A DNA stretch of 64,000 bases, from NCBI GenBank assembly GCA_000817105.1, contig JUEP01000002.1, positions 1 through 64,000 on the forward strand, given 5' to 3'. Shown here piece by piece: positions 54,466-64,000 of this stretch. Below the pieces are notes generated by a model. The model did not search any database and was not told the origin of the DNA. It saw nothing but the letters and a program-made list of their open reading frames with translations. Position numbers and translations under genes: made by a program. Each line of letters starts with the position of its first letter. Within the stretch, counting starts at the first letter, position 1. The DNA comes from a marine actinobacterium MedAcidi-G3 (GTDB taxonomy: Bacteria > Actinomycetota > Acidimicrobiia > Acidimicrobiales > Poriferisodalaceae).

Positions 54466-54813
54466 CTACTCTTCGTCAGAAACGGCTTCAAGTGCAGCTG
54501 CATCAGCTTCCGCTTGCGCTAATGCCTCTGCCTCTGCCTCTGCCTCTAAGCGGGCCCGTTCTTCGGGGTCGAATCGCTCGTAGCCGATTTTGTCAGCTTG
54601 AATCTCTTCAAAAGCCATCGACAATGACTTCCGCGCTGTACTCGTGACTTGTGGAGGCACCTCACTGCCTCCTCCGTCTCCGAGACCAAGATCATACGAG
54701 TTTAGTTGTCGTGACCTTTTGGCAGCCAAACTAACTAACGTGAACCTAGAGTCGACCTTTTCGAGCAATGCTTCCAGGCCCGGAGTGATCATGGTGTCTT
54801 GTTCCTCGGACAT
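54466..54813 (-). CDS. rpoZ: RNA polymerase omega subunit
   Basis: Omega helps assemble and stabilise RNA polymerase. The 115-aa protein has the omega core at residues 8-78 (LEALLEKVDSRFTLVSLAAK, RSRQLN, SMAFEEIQADKI). It ends in a low-complexity tail rich in Glu and Ala from about 83 to 115, encoded by a repeated gcctct stretch at 54524-54546. An ATG at codon 8 is an alternative start. It sits between gmk and coaBC, the usual gmk-rpoZ-coaBC order. Confidence 0.93.
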   Translation of the reverse strand: MSEEQDTMITPGLEALLEKVDSRFTLVSLAAKRSRQLNSYDLGLGDGGGSEVPPQVTSTARKSLSMAFEEIQADKIGYERFDPEERARLEAEAEAEALAQAEADAAALEAVSDEE

Positions 54814-54909
54814 CTGCTCTACCTCGATAAGGGTTCAACGGCTTTAACCGAAATACCATGCTATCAGCGGCCTGTTGAACTCGAACGACTTGGGCGCAAC
54901 ATCGGCCCG

Positions 54910-55479
54910 TTATCTCGACTGCCTCTGCTGACGGACATCTGCTAGAAAAGATCGGACTTTTGAAACCGCTACATCGAGTTCGCCGTTCAACACAACAAAA
55001 TCAGCTAGATCCTGACCGATTTCCTCTTCCATCTCAGCCGCTGCTAGTCGTTGTTCTATATGTTCTTCGCTATCACCTCGAGCTCGCATACGGCTCTCTT
55101 GAATGATTCGACTAGGCGGAACAATCAAGATGACAACGGCATCAGGCTGGCGTTTCCTGACTGCAACCGCCCCTTGCACATCGATCTCGAGAAGCAAATC
55201 TTTCCCAACGGGGATCACTGGGGTCGGGGTTCCATAGCGATACTCAAAAAACTTCGCCCATTCATAGAAACCGTCGGCAGCTACGCGCTCATCAAATTGC
55301 TCATCGGTTACATATGAGTAAGCGTCTGCTAATTCGTTGGGTCTTCTTGGCCGTGTTGTCCATGACCGACTGAGGTGCATAGTCGGATCCTGTCTAATCA
55401 CTTCTCCAACAATCGTTCCCTTACCTGCTCCTCCGGCACCACAAATAACGAAGATGATCGGATCGCTGTTGTTACTCAA
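54910..55479 (-). CDS. gmk: guanylate kinase
   Basis: It phosphorylates GMP to GDP. The 189-aa protein has the phosphate loop GAGGAGKGT near residues 14-22, the GMP-binding SRSWTTRPRRPNE near 37-49, and a lid region SRIIQESRMRARGDSEEHIE near 123-142. It lies 27 bp after the mIHF gene and 96 bp before rpoZ. Confidence 0.96.
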   Translation of the reverse strand: MSNNSDPIIFVICGAGGAGKGTIVGEVIRQDPTMHLSRSWTTRPRRPNELADAYSYVTDEQFDERVAADGFYEWAKFFEYRYGTPTPVIPVGKDLLLEIDVQGAVAVRKRQPDAVVILIVPPSRIIQESRMRARGDSEEHIEQRLAAAEMEEEIGQDLADFVVLNGELDVAVSKVRSFLADVRQQRQSR

Positions 55480-55506
55480 AGCGGTTGGCCTCGTGTCACT
55501 GAGCAG

Positions 55507-55830
55507 TCAAGCCGACGCCGCAAAGAAAGATAACAACTGGCTACGTTGATTTTCCCCTAGGCCCTGCAACCTTCTGCTCTCAGCGATGCCAACGTCCCGC
55601 ATAAGTCTTCGAGCTTTAACTTTGCCAATCTTCGGCATTGACTCAAGGGCTGCAAGAGCTTTCATTTTCCCAACCAACTCGTCCCTATCAGCAAGTTCTA
55701 ACAACTCATCGAAGGACACCAAGCCCATCTTAAGACGATCTTTAGTTTCTGCTCTCACACGCCGAGCTGCAGCGGCCTTTTCAAGGGCAGCTTCGCGCTG
55801 TTGAGCTGAAAGAATTGGCGGTGTAGGCAT
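55507..55830 (-). CDS. mihF: actinobacterial integration host factor (mIHF)
   Basis: This small nucleoid-associated DNA-binding protein is particular to actinobacteria. The 107-aa sequence starts PPILSAQQREAALEKAAAAR, an alpha-helical arm, and has the helix-two-turn-helix DNA-binding part PKIGKVKARRLMRDVGIAES near residues 71-90. The position upstream of gmk is conserved in the phylum and is one of the best taxonomic markers in this window. It lies 43 bp after pyrF. Confidence 0.94.
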   Translation of the reverse strand: MPTPPILSAQQREAALEKAAAARRVRAETKDRLKMGLVSFDELLELADRDELVGKMKALAALESMPKIGKVKARRLMRDVGIAESRRLQGLGENQRSQLLSFFAASA

Positions 55831-55873
55831 CGGGGGAAGTCTAACCGCGTGACAGCAGGCGAAAACGTTCTAG

Positions 55874-56581
55874 CTAAATTGCATCAGCTACTTCGGCTGC
55901 GATCCTGGCAGCAGCTTTTTCCGGTTCACTCGAGGAAGTTACCGCTCTTCCTATAACCAGCAGACCTGCCCCTTCTTTGATTGCCTCTCTCGGCGTTGCA
56001 GGTCGTCCTTGATCATTAGCCGCTACTCCTTCCGGCCTAATACCGGGCACAACACTGAGTAGCTCAGGAGCGGTAGAAGAAACTTTCTGAAGGTCACTCG
56101 CAGCACAAACAACACCTCCACAATCAGCCTCAATGGCGTATCCGAGTCTTTCCTGCAACAACGACTCTGGAGCCTCTAAATCAGAGGTCAAGACGGTCAC
56201 GGCAAGCACCATCGGCGGAATCAAACCTGCGGCTGATGCTCCTTCATTTAGCCCATCGACGGCAGCTGCCAGCATGTCAACCCCACCTGACGAATGAACC
56301 GTGACATAAGAAACTCCGAGACTCCCCAACACCCTTGATGCTTTTCCAACTGTCGTTGGAATGTCATGCAGTTTTAGGTCGAGGAAAACCTCATACCCCT
56401 GATCCACAAATGCGCCTACTGCCTCGGGTCCCGAAGCAGAGAACAGCTCTAGACCAACTTTTGCAACCGAAAACCACGGCAACATCTTGCGGCCAAGGCG
56501 ACCTGCTTCTACCAGGTCGTCGACATCAAGGGCTAAGGCCAGACGGGAACGAGCGTTATTATCAACATCGTTAGGATTCAT
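55874..56581 (-). CDS. pyrF: orotidine 5'-phosphate decarboxylase
   Basis: The enzyme makes UMP, the last step of the pathway. The 235-aa protein is a TIM barrel with LALDVDDL near residues 14-21 and the catalytic DxKxxD in DLKLHDIPTTVGKAS near 68-82. VPGIRPEG near 176-183 holds the phosphate-binding arginine region. It overlaps pyrD by 11 bp. Confidence 0.95.
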   Translation of the reverse strand: MNPNDVDNNARSRLALALDVDDLVEAGRLGRKMLPWFSVAKVGLELFSASGPEAVGAFVDQGYEVFLDLKLHDIPTTVGKASRVLGSLGVSYVTVHSSGGVDMLAAAVDGLNEGASAAGLIPPMVLAVTVLTSDLEAPESLLQERLGYAIEADCGGVVCAASDLQKVSSTAPELLSVVPGIRPEGVAANDQGRPATPREAIKEGAGLLVIGRAVTSSSEPEKAAARIAAEVADAI

Positions 56582-57491
56582 GAGCAGCTCCGATGATAGA
56601 ACGCAAAGAAGTTATTTCATGTTTTCGGCACCACTTTTGAAGGCCTCGCAGAACTCGCAGAGAAGCTTTGGGGTCGGCAAAGTGCGCCGACCCCACCTGA
56701 ACGGCGGAAGCTCCAGCGGCAAGGAACTCGACTGCATGTTCGGCTTTAGTTATGCCCCCTACACCAATGATTGGCACAGGACCCAAAGATTGGTAAACGT
56801 CGTAGACAGCCCTAACTGCTACAGGGCGAATACTGGGCCCGGATAACCCACCTCCGCCGTTACCAAGGACAGGGCGAAGTGTTTGCGGGTTTATAACCAT
56901 CCCGAACAATGTGTTCGTTAGCGTCAAGGCTTCTGCCCCAGCCCCCATAGCCGCCTTAGCTATGGAAACGATGTCCGTTACGTTGGGGCTCAATTTGGCC
57001 CAAGTAGGCAAACCGGAAATGAGCGAAGCGCTTATGGCAGCTTCGCAACTGTTGGGGTCATGAGCGAACATGTCGCCACGACTTTCCAGATTGGGACAAC
57101 TCACATTTACTTCGACTGCCGTGATTCCTTCAACTCCAGCCAACCGAGTAGCAGCTTCTCGATACTCGTCAATGCTTCGCCCCCAAATACTTACTACCAC
57201 TCGGGCCCCATGACTTAATAAGGCGGGTAAGTCATCTTCGATCCAGCTCTCGATACCGGGGTTCTGAAGACCTACCGAGTTGATCATTCCAGATGAAGTG
57301 CCATGAACTCTCGGTGAAGGATTCCCGGGCCATGGCTCGACTGATAACGACTTAACTACGACAGCCCCTAACTCTTCTAGGTCAAAGTATCCAGCAAGTT
57401 CTGTGCCGTGACCCGCTGTCCCGGAAGCAGTCATCACAGGATTCGGAAGAGTTATCGAGCCAACTGTTACCGAATGCCTTTGCTCCATCAT
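56571..57491 (-). CDS. pyrD: dihydroorotate dehydrogenase (class 1B type)
   Basis: It oxidises dihydroorotate to orotate. The 306-aa protein has the class 1 look: [13 protein letters not shown] near residues 20-32, the catalytic cysteine in [12 protein letters not shown] near 126-137, and [20 protein letters not shown] near 241-260. Class 1B enzymes usually pair with the electron-transfer subunit PyrK, which is not next to it; relatives may use another acceptor. It overlaps carB (4 bp) and pyrF (11 bp). Confidence 0.93.
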   Translation of the reverse strand: MMEQRHSVTVGSITLPNPVMTASGTAGHGTELAGYFDLEELGAVVVKSLSVEPWPGNPSPRVHGTSSGMINSVGLQNPGIESWIEDDLPALLSHGARVVVSIWGRSIDEYREAATRLAGVEGITAVEVNVSCPNLESRGDMFAHDPNSCEAAISASLISGLPTWAKLSPNVTDIVSIAKAAMGAGAEALTLTNTLFGMVINPQTLRPVLGNGGGGLSGPSIRPVAVRAVYDVYQSLGPVPIIGVGGITKAEHAVEFLAAGASAVQVGSAHFADPKASLRVLRGLQKWCRKHEITSLRSIIGAAHES

Positions 57492-60400
57492 TCGGCCGAG
57501 CTTCCCAAGCCCAGGAATTCTTGCAACGGACGGACAGTCAACGGGTTAGACATCCATTCTTCTAGCCCAACAGCTGCAGCTCGCGCTGCGGCAACCGTTG
57601 TTAAGCAAGGCACCTTATGTGCAGTTGAGGCGAAGCGAATTCGGTAACCATCGCTTCGAGGGCCTCGGCCACGCGGTGTGTTAATCACGAGTTTGACCTG
57701 ACCTGCCCCAATCAGCTCAACTGCATCTACCCCAGCACTAATTTCGCGTCCTTCTTCGCTTAGCTTTGCTACAACCGTTTCCACGTGAACCCCGTTGCTA
57801 TTCAAAAACTCGGCAGTTCCTGCAGTAGCAGCCAGAACAAACCCAAGCGCAACAAAACCCTTAGCAGCTTCTAGTCCTTGTTCTTTATCTCGGTCCGCCA
57901 GAGAGAAAAATATTGTCCCTCCAGTCGGGAGTCCTTCACCTGCTGCAATTTGACTCTTCGCGAACGCCAATCCGAATGTCTTGTCAATACCCATTACTTC
58001 ACCGGTAGAGCGCATCTCGGGACCAAGTACCGTGTCTACATCGGGGAATCGTTGGAATGGCAAGACGGCTTCTTTTACCGCAACATGACCTTCCCGAATA
58101 GGTTCCGGCAAGGCACCTAGTTCGCGCAATTCTTCCAGTGTTTCTCCAGCCATTACCCGGGCCGCAACCTTCGCTAACTGCACGCCCGTCGCTTTAGCTA
58201 CGAATGGCACCGTGCGCGACGCCCGGGGGTTGGCCTCAATAACAAAGACTTGGCCCTGCTTGACTGCGAACTGCACATTCAATAAGCCCACAACCTCAAG
58301 TCGTTCTGCGAGTTGTCTCGCATACTCAACTATGACGTCTTGAGTGTCTTGGGACAGGTTCGGTGGCGGAATGGCACAGGCACTGTCTCCGGAGTGAACC
58401 CCTGCCTCTTCTACATGCTCCAAAATTCCGCCAAGAACAAACTCGCCCGTCTGATCCCTAATGGAATCCACGTCAACTTCGATTGCATCTTCCAAGAACC
58501 TGTCAATTAATACGGGGCGGTCAGCCGATAGTCCACCTTCTCTACCCAAGCCTGCGAAAGCCGTTAACTCCTTCATCGCTTCTTCAAGTTCTTGCAGGTC
58601 ATACACAATTGTCATGGCTCTCCCACCCAACACATAGCTAGGTCGCACCAAGGCGGGAAAACCGATGCGTTCACAGATTCGCGCGGCCTCCTCGAAGGTC
58701 ACGGCAGTTCCGCCAGGCGGCTGCGGAATCTCCAGTTGCGCGCACAACGAGTTCCAACGTTCACGATCTTCTGCAAGGTCGATGGACTCAGGGGCTGTAC
58801 CGCAGACAAGTTCAGGTGGCAACTCCGAGGCAAGCTTGAGAGGTGTTTGGCCTCCTAGGCTGACAATCACCCCAACTGGATCTTCAGCATCAATAATGTT
58901 GAGGACGTCTTCTAGCGTGAGCGGCTCAAAGTAAAGCCGGTCAGAGGTGTCATAATCAGTAGAGACAGTTTCGGGGTTGCAGTTCACCATTATCGTTTCG
59001 TAACCGGCTTCTTCCAAAGCGAAACTGGCGTGAACGCAGCAATAATCGAATTCAATGCCTTGACCAATTCGATTAGGCCCCGAGCCAAGAATCATCATCC
59101 GAGGTCGAACTCCTGGGCGAATCTCGTCTTCGTCTTCGTAAGTGGAATAGTGATATGGAGTTAATGCGTCGAACTCGGCAGCGCAGGTGTCAACAGTTTT
59201 GAAGGTGGTAACGACACCCTCTTCCAATCTACGCAACCGAACGTTCGCCTCTTTTTCCTTCAGCAGATAAGCAAGCTGACCATCTGAGAACCCGAGTTGT
59301 TTGGCGCGTCGCCATTCCATACGAGTTAACGAAGAAAGAGTTGCTGTCTCCAAATGAAGCCTTTCCTCAACGATCATGAGCATCTGATCTAGGAACCAGT
59401 CGTCTATGTCGCAGGCGCGATGAATCTGGTCGACAGGAACACCTCGCCTCATGAGCTCTCCTATTTGAAAAAGTCTTTCGGCGGTGGGAACAGCTATGGA
59501 AGTAAGTAAGTCAGTGTCGGCTTCTTGTTGATATTGGCCTTCTCCTGGGTCGGCATTTAGGCCCATCCGCCCCTGTTCGAGTGAACGAATGCCTTTTTGG
59601 AGACTCTCGGGAAAGGTTCGTCCTATCGACATCGCTTCACCCACGGATTGCATTTGAGGGCCTAAAATTCCTGAGGCCCCTGGGAGCTTCTCGAATGCCC
59701 ATCGCGGGATCTTCGTTACTACGTAATCGATTGTGGGCTCGAAACTGGCTGGCGTTTTTTTCGTAATATCATTAGTGATCTCATCGAGGCGATACCCGAC
59801 CGCTAATCGTGCAGCAATCTTGGCAATCGGAAACCCAGTCGCCTTGGAGGCTAGAGCTGAACTCCTACTCACCCGCGGATTCATCTCGATCACAATTTGC
59901 TCACCTGTATCTGGGTTGACCGCAAATTGGACGTTTGACCCTCCTGTCTCGACTCCAACTCGTCGAATACAAGCGAACGCAGCGTTTCGCATTTCTTGGT
60001 ATTCAACATCAGAGAGCGTCTGCGCTGGAGCAACAGTTATGGAATCGCCTGTATGAACCCCCATTGCATCAACATTTTCGATCGAGCAGATCACGACACA
60101 ATTATCTGCGTGATCCCGCATTACCTCTAGCTCGAACTCTTTCCAGCCTTTGATTGACTTCTCGATCAATATCTCCGAAATTGGGCTCGCATCCAGACCT
60201 AAAGCTGCGACTCTTTCGAACTCTGCAGTGGTATGAGCAAAGGCCGTACCTTTGCCACCCAAAATGTAGGCGGGCCGAATAATGACTGGCAGCCCAATTT
60301 CTTCAACTACGCCTAGAGCTTCATCCATCGTGTGAGCGATGCCAGACTGAGCGCATTTCAATCCAATCTCTTCCATCGCTTGCCTGAAGAGATCCCGGTC

Positions 60401-60781
60401 TTCTGCCGTGGCAATAGCGTCGCCGCTAGCGCCAATCATTTCTACCCCGTACTCATCCAACACACCCGATTCAACGAGTTCAATAGCAAGGTTTAAGGCC
60501 GTCTGCCCTCCGAGTGTCGGCAAAATTGCGTCCGGTCTCTCCCGGTCAATGATTGCAGTTAAGACATCCGCCTCAAGAGGCTCTATGTAAGTCGCATCTG
60601 CAAATTCAGGGTCTGTCATTATCGTCGCTGGGTTCGAGTTAGCGAGAATTACTCGGTACCCCTCTTCTTTCAATACTCGACATGCCTGGGTGCCTGAGTA
60701 GTCAAATTCACATGCTTGACCAATCACGATTGGTCCCGACCCAATTATCAAAATACTTTCGATGTCATCCCGTCTCGGCAT
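57488..60781 (-). CDS. carB: carbamoyl-phosphate synthase, large subunit
   Basis: It makes carbamoyl phosphate from bicarbonate, ammonia and two ATP. The 1097-aa protein has two ATP-grasp halves (about residues 1-550 and 560-940), each starting with a GSGP-type loop ([20 protein letters not shown] and [19 protein letters not shown]). The C-terminal allosteric MGS domain starts about 950 ([18 protein letters not shown]). carA overlaps it by 1 bp and pyrD by 4 bp. Its product feeds both pyrB and argF in this window. Confidence 0.97.
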   Translation of the reverse strand: MPRRDDIESILIIGSGPIVIGQACEFDYSGTQACRVLKEEGYRVILANSNPATIMTDPEFADATYIEPLEADVLTAIIDRERPDAILPTLGGQTALNLAIELVESGVLDEYGVEMIGASGDAIATAEDRDLFRQAMEEIGLKCAQSGIAHTMDEALGVVEEIGLPVIIRPAYILGGKGTAFAHTTAEFERVAALGLDASPISEILIEKSIKGWKEFELEVMRDHADNCVVICSIENVDAMGVHTGDSITVAPAQTLSDVEYQEMRNAAFACIRRVGVETGGSNVQFAVNPDTGEQIVIEMNPRVSRSSALASKATGFPIAKIAARLAVGYRLDEITNDITKKTPASFEPTIDYVVTKIPRWAFEKLPGASGILGPQMQSVGEAMSIGRTFPESLQKGIRSLEQGRMGLNADPGEGQYQQEADTDLLTSIAVPTAERLFQIGELMRRGVPVDQIHRACDIDDWFLDQMLMIVEERLHLETATLSSLTRMEWRRAKQLGFSDGQLAYLLKEKEANVRLRRLEEGVVTTFKTVDTCAAEFDALTPYHYSTYEDEDEIRPGVRPRMMILGSGPNRIGQGIEFDYCCVHASFALEEAGYETIMVNCNPETVSTDYDTSDRLYFEPLTLEDVLNIIDAEDPVGVIVSLGGQTPLKLASELPPELVCGTAPESIDLAEDRERWNSLCAQLEIPQPPGGTAVTFEEAARICERIGFPALVRPSYVLGGRAMTIVYDLQELEEAMKELTAFAGLGREGGLSADRPVLIDRFLEDAIEVDVDSIRDQTGEFVLGGILEHVEEAGVHSGDSACAIPPPNLSQDTQDVIVEYARQLAERLEVVGLLNVQFAVKQGQVFVIEANPRASRTVPFVAKATGVQLAKVAARVMAGETLEELRELGALPEPIREGHVAVKEAVLPFQRFPDVDTVLGPEMRSTGEVMGIDKTFGLAFAKSQIAAGEGLPTGGTIFFSLADRDKEQGLEAAKGFVALGFVLAATAGTAEFLNSNGVHVETVVAKLSEEGREISAGVDAVELIGAGQVKLVINTPRGRGPRSDGYRIRFASTAHKVPCLTTVAAARAAAVGLEEWMSNPLTVRPLQEFLGLGSSAE

Positions 60782-61869
60782 CAGCTAATGCTCCCGTGAA
60801 ACGACGTCATCAAATCTGCGAATTGTTGGAATAGGTAGCGAGAATCATGTGGTCCCGGACTGGCCTCTGGATGGTATTGAACGCTAAATGCCGGTATCTC
60901 ATTGCAGCGAAGGCCCTCGAGCGTCTCATCGTTAAGACACACATGGGTTTCAGTTACACCTGGCACAGAACCTGACTCAATAGCAAAGTTATGGTTTTGG
61001 CTAGTAATTTCGATTTTGCCAGTGTCTAAATTCTGGACAGGCACGTTGCCCCCGTGATGGCCAAATTTCATCTTGTAGGACTTACCTCCCAATGCCAGAG
61101 AAAGGATCTGATGACCTAGGCAAATTCCGAACACCGGCACCTTTCCCAATAGAGCACCGATCGCAGTGACAACTTGCCCTGCCATCATCGGGTCACCAGG
61201 GCCATTTGACAGAAAAACGCCGTGAGGGCCCAACTCCAGAACCTCTTCGCTACTTGTGTGAGCCGGCACCACAAAAACGGTGGCAATCTCCGATAACTGA
61301 TCCACAATCGATTTTTTTATGCCCAAGTCGTAGGCGACAACTCTGAAATTACCCTGGCCGACTTCGTAGATTTGTGGGGTTGTAACCGAACTGACTAGAT
61401 CTACCCCTTCGGTACCAGGCTCCGAGGCAGCGGCCTCAACAAGCAAATCTAACGACGCCGAACCGAATGCGGCGGGCATCGCTCCATTCTCTCGGACGTG
61501 TCGAGTTAGCCGTCGAGTGTCTATGCCCGCAATCCCAGGTATGCCCTCTGCCATAAGGTAACTCTCTAAGTCGCCTTCGCTTCGCCAGTTGGATCGCCGC
61601 CTTGCCAGATCGCGAACAACTATGCCTCTGCAGAATGGACGTCTTGCTTCGACATCGGCGTTCGAGACGCCATAGTTACCTATATGGGGATAAGTAAAGT
61701 TAATGATTTGTCCCGCATATGATGGGTCTGTGATCACCTCTTGGTAACCGCTTAAGACGGTATTGAAGACCACTTCACCTGACGTAACGTCAACTTCAGC
61801 ACCGATCAGTTCTCCTTCGAACGTTGCTCCATCAGAGAGCACCAACGCTCCTTCGCGAATTTGGCTCAC
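60781..61869 (-). CDS. carA: carbamoyl-phosphate synthase, small subunit
   Basis: It is the glutaminase that supplies ammonia to CarB. The 362-aa protein has an N-terminal CPSase domain (about 1-150; [19 protein letters not shown]) and a class I amidotransferase domain with the nucleophile cysteine in [10 protein letters not shown] near 247-256 and the His-Glu pair in [10 protein letters not shown] near 333-342. It lies 63 bp after pyrB, where many relatives have pyrC. Confidence 0.97.
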   Translation of the reverse strand: MSQIREGALVLSDGATFEGELIGAEVDVTSGEVVFNTVLSGYQEVITDPSYAGQIINFTYPHIGNYGVSNADVEARRPFCRGIVVRDLARRRSNWRSEGDLESYLMAEGIPGIAGIDTRRLTRHVRENGAMPAAFGSASLDLLVEAAASEPGTEGVDLVSSVTTPQIYEVGQGNFRVVAYDLGIKKSIVDQLSEIATVFVVPAHTSSEEVLELGPHGVFLSNGPGDPMMAGQVVTAIGALLGKVPVFGICLGHQILSLALGGKSYKMKFGHHGGNVPVQNLDTGKIEITSQNHNFAIESGSVPGVTETHVCLNDETLEGLRCNEIPAFSVQYHPEASPGPHDSRYLFQQFADLMTSFHGSIS

Positions 61870-61932
61870 CTACTCTCCCTGTCATTCATCATGTGTTTCT
61901 GACTCGCTTCCTTTTCCTTGCCAACATCCACT

Positions 61933-62886
61933 TCAATCAATCTCGATTCCTGAACCCAATAGTCTGAAAAGGACTGCCATCCTCACCGCTACTCCATTAG
62001 TTACTTGTTGGTTAACCAACACATTCACTCGCTTGTCTAAGACTTCACTAGCTATCTCAATTCCCCGATTTACAGGACCTGGGTGAACAATCACGACATC
62101 ATCGTTTATGCCTTTGGCCCTTGATTCCGTTATTCCATAGCGATCCACATAGTCGTCAAGGGAAGTAGCCACAGTTTTGTCCATGCGTTCCTTCTGGATC
62201 CGCAGCAATCCGATTACATCCAAACTTGGGAGAATCGAGTCCAAGTCATCCGTAATTTCAACTGGCCAATGTTCGAGATCGGTCGGTTGAAGCTCACGCG
62301 GAGCCACCAAGGTTACTTTGGCACCGAGACTGCTGTATGCGATCAAATCGCTTCGGGCCACCCTGCTGTGCTTGATGTCACCAATAATGCCGACATGGAT
62401 GCCCTCCAACGAGGCTTCACGTCCCGCAGAGCCATGGAAGTGCTGGCACAGGGTGTACGCGTCCAACAGACCTTGTGTCGGGTGCGCGTTCAATCCGTCG
62501 CCCGCATTGATAACTGAAATCGTTTCCTGCACCGCCTCAGCTATCTGACCTGGAAGACCATCCGAAGCATGACGAATGACCAGAGCATCCACGCCCAAAG
62601 CTCGAATTGTTTCAACGGTGTCTTGGAGCGATTCCCCCTTCGAAAGTGAAGAGGTATGTGTTGGGAAATCTATAACGTCAGCTGAAAGCCGTTTCGCAGC
62701 GAGATCGAAAGACATTCGCGTGCGAGTCGAATCTTCAAAGAAAATCATTGCCACTGTGCGCCCGCGCAGTGCCGGAACTTTCGGAATCGGTCTTTGGCCA
62801 ACTTCAACAAAGCGATCTGTTAGGTACAACAACTCTCGAATAGCATCACGGTCTAAATCAGTAAGGTTGATCAGATGATTCGTCAT
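61933..62886 (-). CDS. pyrB: aspartate carbamoyltransferase, catalytic subunit
   Basis: The enzyme joins aspartate and carbamoyl phosphate. The 317-aa protein has the carbamoyl-phosphate site FEDSTRTRMSFDLAAKRL near residues 50-67 (STRTR motif), NAGDGLNAHPTQGLLDAY near 126-143 and GLLRIQKERM near 225-234. It overlaps pyrR by 4 bp. No pyrI (regulatory) or pyrC gene is adjacent. Confidence 0.96.
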   Translation of the reverse strand: MTNHLINLTDLDRDAIRELLYLTDRFVEVGQRPIPKVPALRGRTVAMIFFEDSTRTRMSFDLAAKRLSADVIDFPTHTSSLSKGESLQDTVETIRALGVDALVIRHASDGLPGQIAEAVQETISVINAGDGLNAHPTQGLLDAYTLCQHFHGSAGREASLEGIHVGIIGDIKHSRVARSDLIAYSSLGAKVTLVAPRELQPTDLEHWPVEITDDLDSILPSLDVIGLLRIQKERMDKTVATSLDDYVDRYGITESRAKGINDDVVIVHPGPVNRGIEIASEVLDKRVNVLVNQQVTNGVAVRMAVLFRLLGSGIEID

Positions 62887-63449
62887 TTACGCATCTCCCC
62901 CAACAACACACCTTCAGGATTCACATCTACGACCTCATCTCGCCTGGTGGGCAAGTTTTTGCCGACGAAGTCTGGGCGGATGGGCAGTTCCCGGTGACCT
63001 CGATCAATTACCACGGCAAGCTGGACAGCGCGCGGTCGACCAAAGTCTGTAAGCGCATCTAGGGCTGCTCTTATCGTTCGACCGGTAAATAAAACGTCGT
63101 CCACCAACACAACTATCTTGCCACCGAGATCGATTTGAATATCAGTTTCGGCCTCAGCCATAACTGGTCTGAGGCCTATGTCATCCCGATAGAGAGCAAC
63201 ATCTAGCGTTCCAGTGGGGACATCTACTCCATCGATTTCAAAGAGCAAACGAGACAGGAGTCGAGCTATCTCAACTCCGCCTGTTTGGAGCGCAACCAGC
63301 ACAACATCTTCAAGTCCTTGGTTACGTTCTATGATTTCGTGACTGATTCTGGTAAGAGCTCTGTGAACCTGGGCTGCATCCAAAACAGTGGTGCGGGCAA
63401 CAAAAACACCCCCATAAGGGGGCGTCATACGGCGCTCGCGGTCGGCCAC
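62883..63449 (-). CDS. pyrR: PyrR: pyr RNA-binding attenuator protein / uracil phosphoribosyltransferase
   Basis: PyrR binds pyr leader RNA when UMP is high and also has weak uracil phosphoribosyltransferase activity. The 188-aa form starts at GTG 63449, chosen because AGGAGG stands seven bases before it; the frame runs to 63479 without such a site. The PRPP motif VLVDDVLFTGRTIRAALDAL is near residues 95-114. The RNA-binding surface cannot be judged here. It overlaps pyrB by 4 bp, and a PyrR target motif precedes it (63472-63485). Confidence 0.95.
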   Translation of the reverse strand: MADRERRMTPPYGGVFVARTTVLDAAQVHRALTRISHEIIERNQGLEDVVLVALQTGGVEIARLLSRLLFEIDGVDVPTGTLDVALYRDDIGLRPVMAEAETDIQIDLGGKIVVLVDDVLFTGRTIRAALDALTDFGRPRAVQLAVVIDRGHRELPIRPDFVGKNLPTRRDEVVDVNPEGVLLGEMRK

Positions 63450-63456
63450 TGGGTTT

Positions 63457-63485
63457 CCTCCTGTCCGTTTGAGCCTCACAGGACT
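63457..63485 (-). promoter_or_regulatory. PyrR-binding RNA motif overlapping the pyrR ribosome binding site
   Basis: The minus strand at 63472-63485 reads AGTCCTGTGAGGCT, a perfect match to the PyrR consensus ARUCCNGNGAGGYU. Its TCCTGT (63478-63483) can pair with ACAGGA (63459-63464), which includes AGGA of the AGGAGG ribosome binding site at 63457-63462. A repressed form would hide the site. No T-run terminator follows, so translation control, as known for mycobacterial PyrR, is more likely than attenuation (inference). Confidence 0.8.
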
Positions 63486-63556
63486 CGCTTCACGGTCAGG
63501 CGAGGAGCTTAGTCGAAATAGAGTTCTTGTTAGTGACCAATTCAGAGTTAACCGAA

Positions 63557-63979
63557 CTAATTGCCTATCTCGCGAGCTGCTGACCCAAGTACCCCGTTTA
63601 TAAACTTTCCGCTTTCGTCGGTAGCACCAAACAGGTTTCCTAATTCAACTGCCTCGTTAATCGCAACGGCTACAGGTACGGCTCCTGAAAGTAGTTCGTA
63701 GATACCAATGCGAAGAATCCATAAGTCGAGCATTCCCAAACGATCCAATGACCAATCATCATTGAGGTACGCGTCAATTTCGGCGTCGATCCCCTCGATG
63801 TCTTCAGAGACTCCTCTGACCAAATCCTCGACGAGTTGCGCAGGCGCAATCACTTGACTACTCAGGACGTCGCTAATCGAGATGCCGCGAACTTCTGCTT
63901 CATACAGCAACTCGATTGCTCGCTCTCGTGCTTCTCGTTTCTGCGTCGAGGCACCTGGGGCGAAGGGGTCTTCAGTCAC
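63557..63979 (-). CDS. nusB: transcription antitermination factor NusB
   Basis: NusB binds boxA of rRNA leaders with S10. The 140-aa all-helical protein has [20 protein letters not shown] near residues 16-35 and the family's C-terminal [20 protein letters not shown] near 104-123. The start is GTG at 63979; GTGA overlaps the efp stop. The efp-nusB-pyrR order is common in actinobacteria. A boxA-like target for it lies at 706-720. Confidence 0.94.
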   Translation of the reverse strand: MTEDPFAPGASTQKREARERAIELLYEAEVRGISISDVLSSQVIAPAQLVEDLVRGVSEDIEGIDAEIDAYLNDDWSLDRLGMLDLWILRIGIYELLSGAVPVAVAINEAVELGNLFGATDESGKFINGVLGSAAREIGN

Positions 63980-64000
63980 CCGTTAGCTCGCTCAATGTAA
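63976..64000 (-). CDS. efp: elongation factor P, last codons only (partial)
   Basis: Seven codons and a TGA (63976-63978) read YIERANG before the window edge. EF-P proteins often end with a YVERA or YIERA stretch, and efp is the usual neighbour before nusB. Only the tail is visible, so this rests on that short match and on context. Confidence 0.6.

Overview
The window is a 64 kb piece of an actinobacterial chromosome, most likely a marine-type Acidimicrobiia member of moderate GC. The evidence is a 16S rRNA 5' end, the actinobacterial nucleoid protein mIHF, an ArgR-controlled arg cluster, an F420-type flavin oxidoreductase, a PriA without a Walker A loop, and an efp-nusB-pyrR-pyrB-carAB gene order. 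No phage, insertion sequence, CRISPR array or tRNA gene was recognised. The taxonomic placement is inference from gene content and order; no tree was built.

Layout. 1-901: the first ~410 nt of 16S rRNA (minus strand) and its leader, with a boxA-like site and two tandem hairpin repeats. 902-9394 (minus): argC-argB-argD-argF-argR-argH, a NUDIX gene, two small membrane proteins and tyrS. argJ and argG are missing from the cluster. Two tandem ARG boxes lie in front of argC, in the gap shared with a divergent MFS transporter. 10827-16928 (plus): gltBD glutamate synthase. 16962-31252: an accessory island on both strands with an FAD oxidoreductase and F420-type PPOX pair, an MFS transporter, DUF3237, VOC, two phytanoyl-CoA-dioxygenase-like enzymes, an orphan acyl-CoA carboxyltransferase, two paralogous double-domain family III CoA-transferases, an SDR and a D-2-hydroxyacid dehydrogenase. 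I read it as an undescribed carboxylic-acid/CoA-thioester catabolic locus.

31260-36762 (minus): infC-rpmI-rplT-trmH-pheS-pheT, with a leader attenuator and a probable non-AUG infC start. 37044-41839: a DUF1844-like protein, hisG, ribBA-ribE-ribD and a mogA-type gene. 42326-45415 (plus): a dienoyl-CoA-isomerase-like crotonase, an amidase and a lactonase-like metallo-hydrolase.

45408-64000 (minus): a long, tightly packed housekeeping run (efp end, nusB, pyrR, pyrB, carA, carB, pyrD, pyrF, mihF, gmk, rpoZ, coaBC, metK, priA, def, fmt, rsmB, phosphoesterase, amidohydrolase, GNAT). A perfect PyrR-binding consensus overlaps a hairpin that hides the pyrR ribosome binding site, which points to translational feedback control of pyrimidine synthesis.

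The best candidates for new biology are the CoA-transferase/dioxygenase island, the PyrR and ARG-box regulatory sites, the infC leader with its start codon, and the hairpin repeats in the rRNA leader.
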